From NCBI GenBank assembly GCA_016271365.2, contig CM057451.1, forward strand, positions 495,059,501 through 495,123,500: 64,000 bases of DNA, read 5' to 3'. Below, in pieces: positions 19,973-30,444 of the stretch (position 1 is its first letter; every line of letters begins with the position of its first letter). The notes under the pieces were generated by a model that was not told where the DNA came from, made no database searches, and saw nothing but the letters and a program-made list of their open reading frames with translations. This DNA is from Neoceratodus forsteri. Taxonomy: Eukaryota > Chordata > Ceratodontiformes > Ceratodontidae. A program made the position numbers and the translations under genes.

Positions 19973-21460
19973 TTCTTATAGCCGGGGTGCACAGCCAAGG
20001 GCGCACTGAGACCAACAGACAACCACACTGGGCATGCCCCCCCCGACCTGGTGTCAACCAAAACAGGAGTCGGGTTACCTGATGGAGTCACTCAGGGGAT
20101 TCCATCCCCATGAGGGCAAAGAGTGGGGATGGGGCAGCAGTGGAGTCCAGCAGGATTCGGCAATATGCCTGCACCCCTCTCTATAGCAAGCATGGGGGTG
20201 GGCGCACCACTTAATCAGCCATCCAGCATTAACCCAGCAACCCCACACTGGCCAACGTTACCTTGGGGATCTATGTGGAGCCAGGGTCCGCATATGTGGC
20301 CGATCATGTACGGGTCCATGGCTGGCATGCCAACTGACATGAGGGCTGCCATGAGCCTGTGGAGACCGTAGGGCATGTCTCAGCCCACAGCCACCCAAGG
20401 CAGGATGGGTCCGAAGGATAGAAGAGTGCAGGCCATGTTTCCAAATGCATGGGGCAAAGGCATCTCGCAGGCATCTATGGGATATGCCCTCCAGGGCATT
20501 CTGGACTAACATGTAGCAGGGTCACATGGAGGAAGGGATTCCATCCCAGGGGTAACTGCACAGGATGGGTTAGGTATGCCCATAGGAGTGCGCCTGCCAG
20601 TGGTCAACAGCCAGCAGGAGTCCTCCAATACCAGAACGGTGCCATCACAGTCAGGCACAACTAACATGGGACTGCCTCAGGTAACAAATGGGTGGCCCAT
20701 ACAGATGGCAGCAACTGCACAAACCACAGTGGCTTCCACCACTTCTCAACAGGGGAATATAAAGGCACAAGGGGCCGCAGTCCAGGTATGGACCAGGGCA
20801 GCGGTGCCTGGGCCAAAGACCTTGCAATCATGTGCAAACATGATAGGAAAGGGTGTGGATGGGGGGGCCAGTGACACGGCCGCTGCCACAGCCACAACAA
20901 TAAGCCAGCCACCCCCCCGACTCTAGCAGGGGGCAGTGGCACAACATAGGACAGCACAGGGCTGAACCGTTGGGCATATGCTGGGACCGAGGATCTATTG
21001 GGGGAGTACATGTTGGACACAGTCCAGGAAAAAATTTGGAAAGGGGAATTTATCGGCTAAAATACGATGAACAATTCCGCCTCAAAATGGCCAGGCAGCC
21101 CAAACTTAAATGGGAACAAACACACAGAGACCTATGGGAATGATATATGACAAGGGGGAGGCCCACTGTTGTGACATATACTGATAGTGGACATGTTATT
21201 GGCAGACAATCAGGGGGAGACAATAAAAAAGAACAGAGGAAAGCTGGTAAGAAAGCATGTTATGATTACAATAAGGGGAAGTGTCTTCTTTCCTTTTGTA
21301 AATTCAGCCACATCTATAAAAGTTGTGGGGGGATGCCAGGTCACGGACAGCAATCATCAGGCAGGCAGAGGGCAGTGTAATGAGGGAGCCGGGGAAGAAA
21401 AGAGAAAACAGGGGACTGAGAAGTCTGGATAGATCACCTGTCTGGCTCAACCATATGGGT
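19973..21460 (+). pseudogene. Gag remnant of DIRS/Ngaro-type element with Cys/His motif
   Basis: Several frames together look like a DIRS-group Gag. There is a Pro/Met/Gly/Trp-rich part (20123-20371), a Gln/Thr/Ala-rich part (20576-20926), then 'EKIWKGEF' (about 21029) and YDEQFRLKMARQPKLKWEQT with HRDLW (21063-21145), a block I recognise from Gag proteins of tyrosine-recombinase retrotransposons. A Cys/His cluster CYDYNKGKCLLSFCKFSH, followed by CGG, lies at 21258-21330. Stops and frameshifts separate the pieces, for example a TGA right after HRDLWE. Confidence 0.7.
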
Positions 21461-23000
21461 ACCTGGCTCTCCTGTTACCCTGACAGGAAGGCTGCTCTTT
21501 ACTTGATGGAAGGTTTTCAACAGGGTTTCAAGATCCCATACAAGGAACCCCGAGTTGTGACAACAGCCCGCAATCTAAAATCAGCTACCTTACTTCCCAA
21601 TGTAATCGAGCAGAAAATTACAAAGGAAATCGAGGCAGGCTGGTTAGCCAGCCCATTTGACAACCCCCCTTTTGCTAACCTCTGGGTTTCACCTTTAGGG
21701 CTAGTCCAAAAGATGTCAGCTGGTGAATACAGGCTGATACATTACCTGTCTTACACGAAGGGTGCCTCCGAGGACTGTACTGTGCAATATGCATCTTTGA
21801 CGCGGCTGTGCAATTGATACAGGAGTTCAGCCAGGGGCACTTATGGCAAAGAGTGACATAAAGTCTGCATTTCGCCTCTTCCCAGTGCATCCAAGTGACC
21901 ATAACCTATTGGGTTTTAAATTCAATGGGCAATGGTATGTGGATAAAGCAATGCCCATGGGATGCTCTGTGAGCTGTGCAGCTTTCAAACCATTTGCTAC
22001 CTGTCTGGAATGGGCAACGAAAAGGCACACTGAAAATGGGCACATTATACATTACCTGGATGATTTTCTGTTCACAGGTCCCAGTGGATCGTGGATTTGT
22101 GCAGATATGCTGGTAGGTTCTGGGCCCTCATAGAATATTTCAGTGGTCCATTAACCTCGAAGAAAATAGAAGGCCCCACCACTTGCCTCTCCTATCTGGA
22201 CATTGAGATAGATTCAGAGGCAATGGTTTCTTGCCTACCACATGACAAAGTAGAGGTCCTGATCAAAATGTTAGGGGAATTAGGGAAGGTGAAGAAGGTT
22301 ACCCTAAGGCAGTTGCAATCTGTCATAGGGCACCTGAAGTTTGCATGTTGGGCAGTTCGTGCTGGAAGACCATTCCTGAGGTGAATGGCCACCGCCATGA
22401 TGGGAGTTTCAAAACCATACCATCACATCACATCAGGGTGTCACAGGGAATGGAGGTAGATCTGAAGGTCTGGGAGCTATTTTTGCAGGTTTTAATGGGA
22501 TAGCCATCTGGCAGACACCGGAGGGTCAGCTCTGTGATCTGGATCTGGTCACAGCTGCCTTGGGTGGAATTGGTTTTGGTGCTTTTTGGTGGGTGTCATG
22601 GTTTGCTGAGCAGTGGCCTCAGGAGTGGGTAACGTTGGGTTACATTAACAACATCACACTCCTTGAACTTTTCCCCATCACGGTAGCTGTGAGGGCGTGA
22701 GGGCACCGACAGGAAAATAAGCCGGTCCTATTTTGCATAGACAATGGGGCAGTAGCAGACATACTGTACTGAAGTCACATACTTCTATGTCTGAGAAAGT
22801 CATGAACGTTCTGTGTGTTTTTGTGCTGTGTTGCCTCCTATACAATATCTCTTTCAGAGCATGACACTTGCCAGGAAGACAAAATGTTATTGCTAACACC
22901 CTGTCTCGCTTACAGCTCGAGCAGTTTGGGTGGCTGGCTCCAGGGGCAGACCCAATACCCATGCAGATATCAGAAGCTTTTTGGCAACTGGGGAAGCAAG
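21430..23000 (+). pseudogene. DIRS-type reverse transcriptase and RNase H
   Basis: RT blocks: LMEGFQQGFKIPY, PPFANLWVSPLGLVQK, EYRLIHYLSYTKGASED (21480-21790), then SDIKSAFRLFPVHPSDHNLL (21849-21908), the active-site YLDD at 22053-22064, and TSKKIEGPTTCLSYLDIEID. RNase H remnants: ALGGIGFGAFWWVSWFAEQW (22555-22614), NITLLELFPITVAV, FCIDNGAVADI, and a C-terminal SRLQLEQFGWLAPGADP (22912-22962). The SPLG and LLGF wording is typical of the DIRS group rather than Ty3 or LINE. Frameshifts near 21815, 22085, 22700 and 22860 and a stop at 22382 kill the frame. Confidence 0.88.
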
Positions 23001-23009
23001 ACTGCAGCA

Positions 23010-23995
23010 ATTGGTACAGCTCTCTGTGGCCCCCTTGACATGGAAAAAAATACATAGGTAGCTATGCAGTTTTCCAAGACTTTTGTGGTCACGAAGTATG
23101 TGTGACACTGCATGACACCCAGAGGCAAGTTCAAAGCTACATCCTCCATCTAGAACATCTGGGGAAATCACCTGCAGCGATATGCCTACAGGTAGTGGGT
23201 ATCTCATTTCTCCGCAAGACACAAGGTTTCCCAGACCCTACTGACAATTTCATTACAAAGAAAATGTTACAGGGGTTAGTGAGATTGAAGGGGAGGAAAC
23301 AGGATGCAAGGAAGCCCACTGGCTTGACCAAGCTCTTTGATTTACTACGAACAACAGAAAAGAAGCAGCACCAAGTGTGTTTCTGCAAAAATATATTTTT
23401 ACTGAAGAATAAGTAATACAAATATACAGGCAGAAATAAACACACAGCAGTACTACAAATAGCCTAGCAGACGCCCTAACAATTACATGCAGTTCGTGTT
23501 ACGAATCCCAGCTATTCCGAGCCCTTTTTTCTTGTGCATTTTTTTTGGCCTTCTGGGTATCTGAATTGGTGCCACAGTCCAACGCACCTGGACAGACTGC
23601 AAATCTGCAAGTTGACAACTTCGCCATCTGGCAGGAGAGAATATGTCTAGAGTTGTGCAAGTCAAAAACGAATCAGCATGGGCCACCAGTCCTCATAACA
23701 CTATTCAAGGCCCCCTGGTGGGGCATCTGCCCAAGGTCACTGATGCAGGAGCACCTAAGCATGAGCCTGCAGGAGCTGGGTCATTTGTTTATCCATGGAG
23801 ATGGGAAGCTGGTCATGAAGCAGCAGTTCACAGCTGTCCTCAGGAAGGGATTGTGGCTGGCAGGCTTGGATCCAGGTTAATTCAATACCCATTCATTCAG
23901 AACTGGTGTGGCCACTGCGGCAGCCAGGTGTGGGTTGAAAGAGGACCAAATAAAGTAATTGGGAAGATGGGTTTCCAGGGCATATAAGGGATACA
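23010..23995 (+). pseudogene. Tyrosine recombinase of the DIRS/Ngaro-type element
   Basis: The N-terminal core-binding part reads LTWKKYIGSYAVFQDFCGHE, then KMLQGLVRLKGRKQDARKPT (up to about 23350). After a short insertion the catalytic part continues: LFRALFSCAFFLAFWVSELV (23515-23574), HSFRTGVATAAARCGL (H at 23890, R at 23899) and LGRWVSRAYKGYIR with the likely nucleophile Tyr at 23992. The first catalytic Arg, expected at the AFR-SEL position, is Trp (TGG, 23554-23556), which would be a CGG-to-TGG change. A stop (TAA) before LGRW and the insertion confirm it is dead. The enzyme would integrate circular cDNA without an integrase. Confidence 0.88.
23355..23489. mobile_element. ~135-bp insertion inside the recombinase gene
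   Basis: Recombinase coding stops after KLFDLLR (about 23350) and resumes at CSSCYESQLFRA (about 23490). The piece between has no recombinase likeness, is AT-rich and contains ATATATTTTTACTGAAG and AGCAGTACTACAAATAGCC. A short ACAA repeat lies near both ends (about 23352 and 23480). I cannot assign it. Confidence 0.45.
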
Positions 23996-24099
23996 TCAGA
24001 CCACAACACGGGGCATCCAGCAGCGGGCTGAGGGTCAAGGCCAGCGGGTCTTGTGTCGTTAAAAACTGTCAACAGTCATGACACAATAATCACACTATC

Positions 24100-24116
24100 T
24101 GATTTGTTTTTCAGGC
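24100..24116 (+). promoter_or_regulatory. Possible 3' splice site before the hydrolase ORF
   Basis: CTGATTTGTTTTTCAG ends at 24114, right before GCATGACTACAACG, where the hydrolase ORF opens. A branch-point-like CTGAT precedes the tract. This would let the third ORF be expressed from a spliced RNA. The donor is not identified. Confidence 0.35.
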
Positions 24117-24740
24117 ATGACTACAACGGCAACCCAGATCTCGATTGTTGGTCACTCGTATGTGAGGAAAGGCTACTGGAGAGTGGGAAAATGGCGATAC
24201 ACAAGGCAGTTGAGCATTCAGAGAGGGTGTACTCTCACCCAGTGGGCCAGAAAAGGGGGGGTGAGATGGAGGTCATTGTTGGACATGATTACAAAACTGG
24301 GGCTGAGAAGGCAACCACCTGTTGCATTGGTGCTCTACCTGGGAGGGAAAAACCTGGTCACCCTTGGGGCTTCTACGCTTATCAGGGGAAAAAAAAAAGG
24401 GCTTGGCCCAGCTTAAGAACTCTTGCCTCACACTGTCATGGCATGGACTCAGATCATTCCATGACAGCAGTGGAGAGGAGGAGCACACAACGTAAGGGCT
24501 ATTGATAAGGCACACAGGGCAGTGAATAGGGAGGTGTCCCACTTCACTGCCTTGCGAGGTGTTGAAGTAATTAGGCATTTCCTGATCACTAAAGATGATA
24601 AGGGTTTATATAGTCACAATGGTGTCCACCACTCGGACATAGGAAATTACATCTTTAACAACATGCTACAAGATTTCTGTGAGACAGTATTATTCGGAAA
24701 GAGTATGACCCCATGGGCATTGGTGAGGAATATGTCTTGG
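24115..24740 (+). pseudogene. SGNH-hydrolase-like ORF of the Ngaro-type element
   Basis: ISIVGHSYVRKGYW gives a block-I-like GHS (Ser at 24156-24158). RGGVRW, LVLYLGGKNLV (block III, GGND expected), MAWTQIIP-WQQWRG, VSHFTALRGVEVIRHFLI and GVHHSDIGNYIFNNMLQ (block V, GVH with His at 24627) follow in SGNH order. The expected Asp of the last block is Asn (AAT, 24618-24620), and the Asn-Asp pair of GGND is changed to Lys-Asn. Frame breaks occur near 24415 and 24500. A hydrolase-like ORF of this type is, to my knowledge, reported for vertebrate Ngaro elements and for CR1 ORF1. Its role in the cycle is not known to me. Confidence 0.72.
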
Positions 24741-25299
24741 ACATGTATGTAAGTGGCAGTAAGTCATGGCTGACCCCAAAAAAGTAAATTTTCCCAGCAT
24801 AACAAGTAAAAGGAAATGACTATTGGGTGACACCCGGTAGAGGCATGACCCTGGGACAGGTATACTTTATGGACCGGATGGGCAGTCACTCAGGTGTGAT
24901 GTGCACCAGAACATTGGGAGCCAAGATTTGGAGACAGGGAGTGCAGCTCTGGATGGGCTTGCTCCTCGTTGAAGGGTCAAGGAGGTCCCAAAATTCAGGG
25001 AAGATGGGGGGGGGGACTGTCTGGTGAGGAGACATGGCCCTGGATGGATCTCTCTGACTGGGGAAACAGGGTCCGGCCGAGGCATGAATTTGATGCCCTA
25101 GGGGTCTTACTGAATTGTTTATACCATATGTACATAATTGTATTTGAATATGAATGTAAATGCTAATGAAGGACGATATGTATTTATATGTTATGTATCT
25201 CTATGAATATCTTAGGTAAAAAAACTGTGGCCTTTCCATTCCAAAATCTGAGTGGTGGTGAATTATTGATTTGGGGGTCTATTTGGGCAAGTGACACAG
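24741..25299. other. Likely 3' non-coding part of the Ngaro-type element, then unassigned DNA
   Basis: After the hydrolase ORF the sequence is non-coding, with a G-run at 25007-25014 and AT-rich DNA from 25110. I looked for split direct repeats against 12400-13250 and 16738-16870 by eye and found none. Confidence 0.3.
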
Positions 25300-26599
25300 G
25301 AGTCTTCATTGGTGTGAATCCCTTAAACAATCAAGCCAGTGTAAAAAGGCATATAGTAAGGCAAGTAGGATGCTGGAATGTATTGGAAGGGCTATTGACA
25401 ATACACAAAAAGAGGTACTACTGCTTTATAGATTATTGGTAAGGTTGCACCTGGAGTACTGTGCCAAGTTCTGAAGTTCTCACCTCAAGAAAGAGAAGGA
25501 CAAGCTAGAAACAGTGCAATGAAGAGTGACCAGGATGATTCATTACCAGCAGGACAAATCTTATGAGGATCAGCCCAAAGCACTGAACATCTACTTACTG
25601 GAGACCACACGAGGAGAGGGGTGATATGAGAGATACCTTCAAGTTCCTGAAAGGAATAAACAAGGTGAACTGTGAGGAATAATTTAGCATGAGTAACAGT
25701 TCAAGAACACGGGCATGCATGGAAACAGACAGGAGGGAGGTTCAAGAGGGTTTAATATTCTTACTCAACTAGATGAGATGAGATGATGCTTGTGTGACTT
25801 GATTTACTTTTGTGGCTTTCTGCCTCTCTATCCGTGGGATATACCACCCCTTACAGGTGCCACGGGAATAATTGCGTTGGCTAAAGGTAGCTTAGGAAGA
25901 AGCCCAAAAAGAATACCCAATCAGGTGTCAAGCATCGAAGAGGTGAGGATGATGAATGAATGAATTCTGAGAAGATGATAAGGGTGGACTTCCTAAGGAG
26001 AGAGGGGAAAGCTGGGGCCACCATCTGCCTCCATCCAACAGTGGAACCTAACTAATTAACCTAAGAAAGTACTAACTCTAACTAATATTATGACCATTGG
26101 CATGGAGGAGAGGAAACCCCCCCTTTGAGGAGGAAACCTCTGGGGATCCAAGGCCTAGGTCGTCTTCCCTCCAGGCTGATGACGTTTGATGTAAGGACAT
26201 ATATCATTAAAGAGAAGGATCCGATAAAGAGAAGGAGAAGAGGAGGAAGGATGATGACAGGATAGGGGAAACCCCCAAAAGAAAGCACAGATCGAAGAAG
26301 GAACATAAGGCAGCAGGGACCCGAGACGGGTATGCTCGAGTAGGCGATGGGAAGGTGTAGATCCATGTAGAAGTCAGAGGAGCAAGGGGTATCGAGATGC
26401 ACTCAAGAGAAGACTGAGGATTATGCAGATTGATGATTATAATCACTGCAGGAGTACAGCAGTCCAATACAAGAAGACCGAGGAAGAGAAGACAGGAAGG
26501 AACTCGAAAATGAACTTGAATGATGGTGGAGATCAGCCAGCCAGCCCTTAGCAAAGGCGATGGACTGGAAGGCATGGTCTCGAGTAGAGACAGAGTTGA

Positions 26600-27110
26600 A
26601 GCGAGGTGGCAGGGACCCAACAGGGGTATGCTGAGCGTTTGATGTAAAGAGGAGACCTAATGTAGAGGTCAAACTAGATGAACCATGAGGTAAGGATGAG
26701 GGAATGATGACCGGAGTCAGGAACTTGATGAATGCGGCAGGAGGGCCACGGTTCAATGAAGTGGCATATGATTCATGATAGGTATGCCCAACAGAAGTAT
26801 GGATTGCATGCCTTCGATGAGGTGGCATATGATTCATGATAGGGATGCCCAAATGATGACTGGAGTCAGAAATTAGAGGAATGTGATGCCCAATCAAATG
26901 CAGGCCTAGACTGGAACGAATCCTTGACGGCCAGTACAGGATGAGAACTGCAGTATGTCGAGTTGGATGAGGTGTCATTAAAGAAATATCAAGTGCAGGT
27001 CTAGCACAGGAGTCATGATAGGCATGCCCAAAAGAAATATAGAGTGCTGGCCATGAGTGGAGCGAATCCCTGAAGGCGAGTACGAGATAACTGCAGGACA
27101 GCAGTGGCGA
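26600..27110. repeat. Degenerate repeats inside the 4.7-kb insertion
   Basis: The word ATGATAGGNATGCCCA occurs at about 26777, 26838 and 27015 (and again at 28788). TGGA(A/G)CGAATCC(C/T)TGA and an ACTGCAG follow at 26908-26950 and 27057-27100, giving a unit of roughly 150-190 bp. CAGGGACCC(A/G)A...GGGTATGCT occurs at 26310 and 26606. Confidence 0.6.
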
Positions 27111-28699
27111 GGCGGAGGGAATTGACAGAGAAGGACGAGTTCAGGGCTATAAGAGGCCAGAGATGAGCGGTGGCAGCCCAGGAGCAGAAGACATAGGAAT
27201 GGCAAAATTGAGAAAGCGCTACGTGGTCACTTCTTGAGCAACGACATCATCCTGAGTAATAACATAGGAGGTGAGATAGGAAGCTAGAAGAGGTATGGTG
27301 AAGGTGTGAAGCCAGAAGGAGAGTGAATCCAAGATGGCAAGGACAAGGAAGGTATAAATTTAATGAGGAAACGGTTGAGGTACAATGAAGGATTGAAGCC
27401 TTGGAGGCTGTACAGGAAAAATCGAGGTAGGGAAAAGACAAAGGACGATGACAGAGGGAATTCCATGAGCAGAGGGCCTGGGTAGTCAAATTTATTGTTT
27501 TTTGAAAACCGTAGGTACACAAACAGAGAGGCATGCAAGAAGATCTCATAAACCAGGATTTCTAAGATATTGCAGCGGTTTGCAAATCCTAACGAATCAT
27601 AGCACCAACCATATGGAAAGCTTGACCACCCTTGAGACTTGTGAGCCTGACTACACAGCCAAAATTGTGATTACAGAAACCAATAGATATATAAATAAAG
27701 CAATTTGAGTTATAATGAAGATTACATGGAGGCAGATAATAAAATTCCACACATAGAACTCAACAGCTCACAGTGTTGGGGAAGGGTAGTGTATGCAGCT
27801 GTTCAAGCTCCAAGCAACTAGAGTTGAAATCGATGTGAGGAAAGCTCAGAAATCCAGTAATGAAACATGCAAATCTTTACACTGTTAAGAGACTCTGAAA
27901 TAGGGTTAGACCATGGTCTGTTGTTCTAAGCCTTGAATCGGGACATGTTGCTGTGGGGTTGTGAAAGTGGTGCTACCAGGCATGATATCAACCCCAGGGC
28001 ACATATTAAATCTACGGCTTTATTTAAACAAAATAGCGTACCCCATTCATCACTTTGACCCATGGGCTCTGCAGCAGAAAGCAGCACCCTAAGTGTGTAC
28101 TAAGAATCGGCAGTCGTACACCACAACTGCCCTCTCTCCAAAGCAGAGAAGCAGCACACGCTAACTAAACAGAGCAACTGTGTGATAATAATGTGACCTT
28201 CAGAAACATCCACCCAGTTAGTGACTGTTAACCCTGCCAGTCCTCTTATTCAATGCTTACCAGCAGTTGGCGAACCCAAGCACCACTGCCGAATGCAGAC
28301 AGAAGGGTTGAGGCAGTGCAGCAGTGGTGGAGGGCGACGAGATGTGGAAGAAGGACACCGAGGAAGGGTGGGCAAACAAAACACCCACGATGGATGGAAG
28401 GGGCCCAGGACAGAGCACATGCGGAGGAGCAAAATGACGTGGAAAGGACGAGCCAAGAAATAAGCAAGGTCCCGGGGGGGGGGTTCAAGTGAGCAGAGGG
28501 AAAGGAGCACTCGAAAGCACTGATAGAGATTGGTATGGAGCATTTGAAAGCATCGATAGAGAAGGAGCCAACAGATGAAGCAGCAGTATCTGCAGGAAGG
28601 AAGAGAGTGCACGGCGAAATGAGCCACATTATTCGAGTAGAAACAAATGGGCAGCTGGAGGCAGCCGCAGAGACAAGGGAAAACCCAGGGGAATTCCAG

Positions 28700-28815
28700 A
28701 CAGGGAAATGAGTGCCGCACCTCTGGCTGCAACAAGAAAAGAATCCTGATGGCAAGTGGGCTGCGGGTCGATGAGGGCACATGATTCATGATAGGGATGC
28801 CCATTGAGAAACGGA
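28700..28815. repeat. Second copy of the right-end motif
   Basis: GCACCTCTGGCTGCAACAAG with AAAAGAATCCTGATGG (28718-28755) resembles GCGCCTCTGGCCGCAACAAG with AAATTAATCCTGG at 30324-30358, and is followed by the ATGATAGGGATGCCCA word. The insertion therefore holds a partial internal duplication. Confidence 0.55.
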
Positions 28816-30339
28816 GCCAGCCAAGGCACACCGATTGGCCTCGGGTGGAGTGACTACAATGGCCAGACTGGCCAGAGACAGCCAAATAATTTAGAAGGCA
28901 GAGTGTGGGGGAGATGAGCGGCAAAAGAGATGGGTAGGAGTGGGGAAGGGGAAGGTAGGATAGGAAAAAAACTCAAAAGAAATGCACAGGGTGAGAAGAA
29001 ATAGACACTAGTTCAGTATACACCTGCCACAAAGCAGTGCCTGCAAGATAAGAGAAAAGTCAAAACCCATGTCATGCAAATATCCAGACCACAGAAACGA
29101 AACTGGGAAGGAAATGGGTGCTCCAGGAAGGCAGCGAGGCAGACCCCCAACTGCTATAAATTGTGCAGAGCGATATGAGAATCACACTCAAATGCACCAT
29201 TGCACTGCATAGTTGTACAGGTGTTTCTCATAATGGTAGAGCGATCTCTGGACCCACAAACCATTCAAGCAGTGAAATAAGCAGATAGAAATATTCCTTA
29301 TCCCCAACTAGATGTGACCCACTAACTGCAGACACAGAACTGTTTAAAACAAGAAAATGCTACACATTCAGGGCCCCTGCTAGATGCGATGACAATACCC
29401 TCAGAGAAGCATATAATGTCATCGCAACCCCCATGATGCCCACTGCAACCCCATAGAACCCCCAAAACAAGGCTGTCCCATGCAATTAGTGATGCACATA
29501 ACGTCAGGCAAATCCACTGAAACAGGAGCGTACAGTCCCGCCGACTGTGGTGAAATGATGCTACAGAGAACCAGCACAATGCCAAGAGAATAAAAACCCA
29601 AGTGAGGGCTCCAGGAGGAAAGAGTGAGAGCAGGCTGAGCATGAAGCAGAGTAGAGCTGACACAGAGGAGAAATGACAAATGCATGGAAGAGATGGGAGA
29701 CCAGAATGAAGAGAGTGCGAAGGCAGGCAGTCACCTGAGATGGGCCGCCAGAAGAGTCGCTGGTAGCCGACAAGCAGTGCAGGCAGAAGAAATAAAAAGG
29801 TAGATAGAGGGGAGGAGTCTGGAGGGAGGGAGGGAGAGCACATCCGGTGTACCGAGGCCGGCTAGAGCAAAGAGAGACCAGGAGTGGCACCAGGGGCGGA
29901 CGAGAGACTAGCAGCAACAGAGCCACTCAAGCAGTCCCACTGGGTCAGTGCCATGACCCAGAAATGAGGTACGGAACAGCCACTGAAGAATGGCAGTGGT
30001 TATGAGGCGATCAGCTGAGGAGCGATGGATATGAAGTCCACGACCGGACCAGGGATGGAGCTGAGCAAGCAGGGCACAGGTGGGTGCAAGATGGATGGTG
30101 CACCCAGAATAGAAGGAAGGTGTGGCGACCAGGAAGGATGGCCCAGACAGGAGGGAGCAAAACATGAAGTGAACTGGAGAGGACAAGGAGGAGCACAGAA
30201 AACGATGGAGGTACGGTGTGTCGGAGGAGACAAAGGAGCAAAACAAATGAATGGGTGAACAGGCAGATGGCCGGAGGCAATTGCTGAATAAACTGATATG
30301 GATTAAAATGAGAGAGGGAGGGCGGCGCCTCTGGCCGCA

Positions 30340-30444
30340 ACAAGAAATTAATCCTGGAGAGCCCCAGGATTAGTGACCTTTTAATCCTGATGGGGGAGTG
30401 ACGTAGTTGCTTCGCCCATCGAACCTCGGGCTTAAAGCCCTCCC
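30340..30444. other. Hairpins at the right end of the 4.7-kb insertion
   Basis: AATCCTGG and CCAGGATT (30351-30372) form a perfect 8-bp stem with a 6-nt spacer. GGGCT and AGCCC (about 30428-30440) form a second stem that ends only a few bases before the duplicated AATAT. Confidence 0.6.

Larger units (their letters stand above)
13250..25120 (+). mobile_element. DIRS/Ngaro-type tyrosine-recombinase retrotransposon, broken and nested
   Basis: Gag-like, RT-RNase H, tyrosine recombinase and an SGNH-hydrolase-like ORF follow each other on the plus strand between 16738 and about 24740. An extra gag-like start may sit at 13250-13364 (MSTHQAWPVQ...), separated by a CR1 insertion. Insertions of CR1 (13365-16735 and 17386-19972) and a 135-bp piece (about 23355-23489) interrupt it. 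The hydrolase-like ORF and the lack of a visible methyltransferase favour Ngaro over DIRS1. I could not find the split direct repeats that would settle this. All ORFs are broken. Confidence 0.75.
25759..30444. mobile_element. Unassigned 4,686-bp insertion with 5-bp duplication AATAT
   Basis: The boundaries come from the split CR1. The insert begins TCTTACTCAACTAGATGAGA and ends CGGGCTTAAAGCCCTCCC. The plus strand is markedly purine-rich over most of 25900-27500 and 28220-30350, which explains the long minus-strand open frames (26421-26978, 28250-28924, 29322-29843 and others). None shows an RT, integrase, transposase or capsid motif. Scattered internal repeats are present (next entries). The ends are not TG...CA. 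The minus-strand end has a CATCT-type short repeat (about 25770-25790), as some LINEs have, so a LINE-like or LTR-derivative origin on the minus strand is possible. Confidence 0.6.

Noticed and set aside
28246..28924. Long minus-strand frames (178 and 224 codons) in the 4.7-kb insertion
   Set aside because: Overlapping frames of the same strand in a purine-rich stretch, Cys/Ser/Leu-rich, no motif; composition explains them.
25759..30444. Helitron identity for the 4.7-kb insertion
   Set aside because: It starts with TC and has a hairpin near the end, but lacks the CTRR end and has an apparent 5-bp duplication, which Helitrons do not make.
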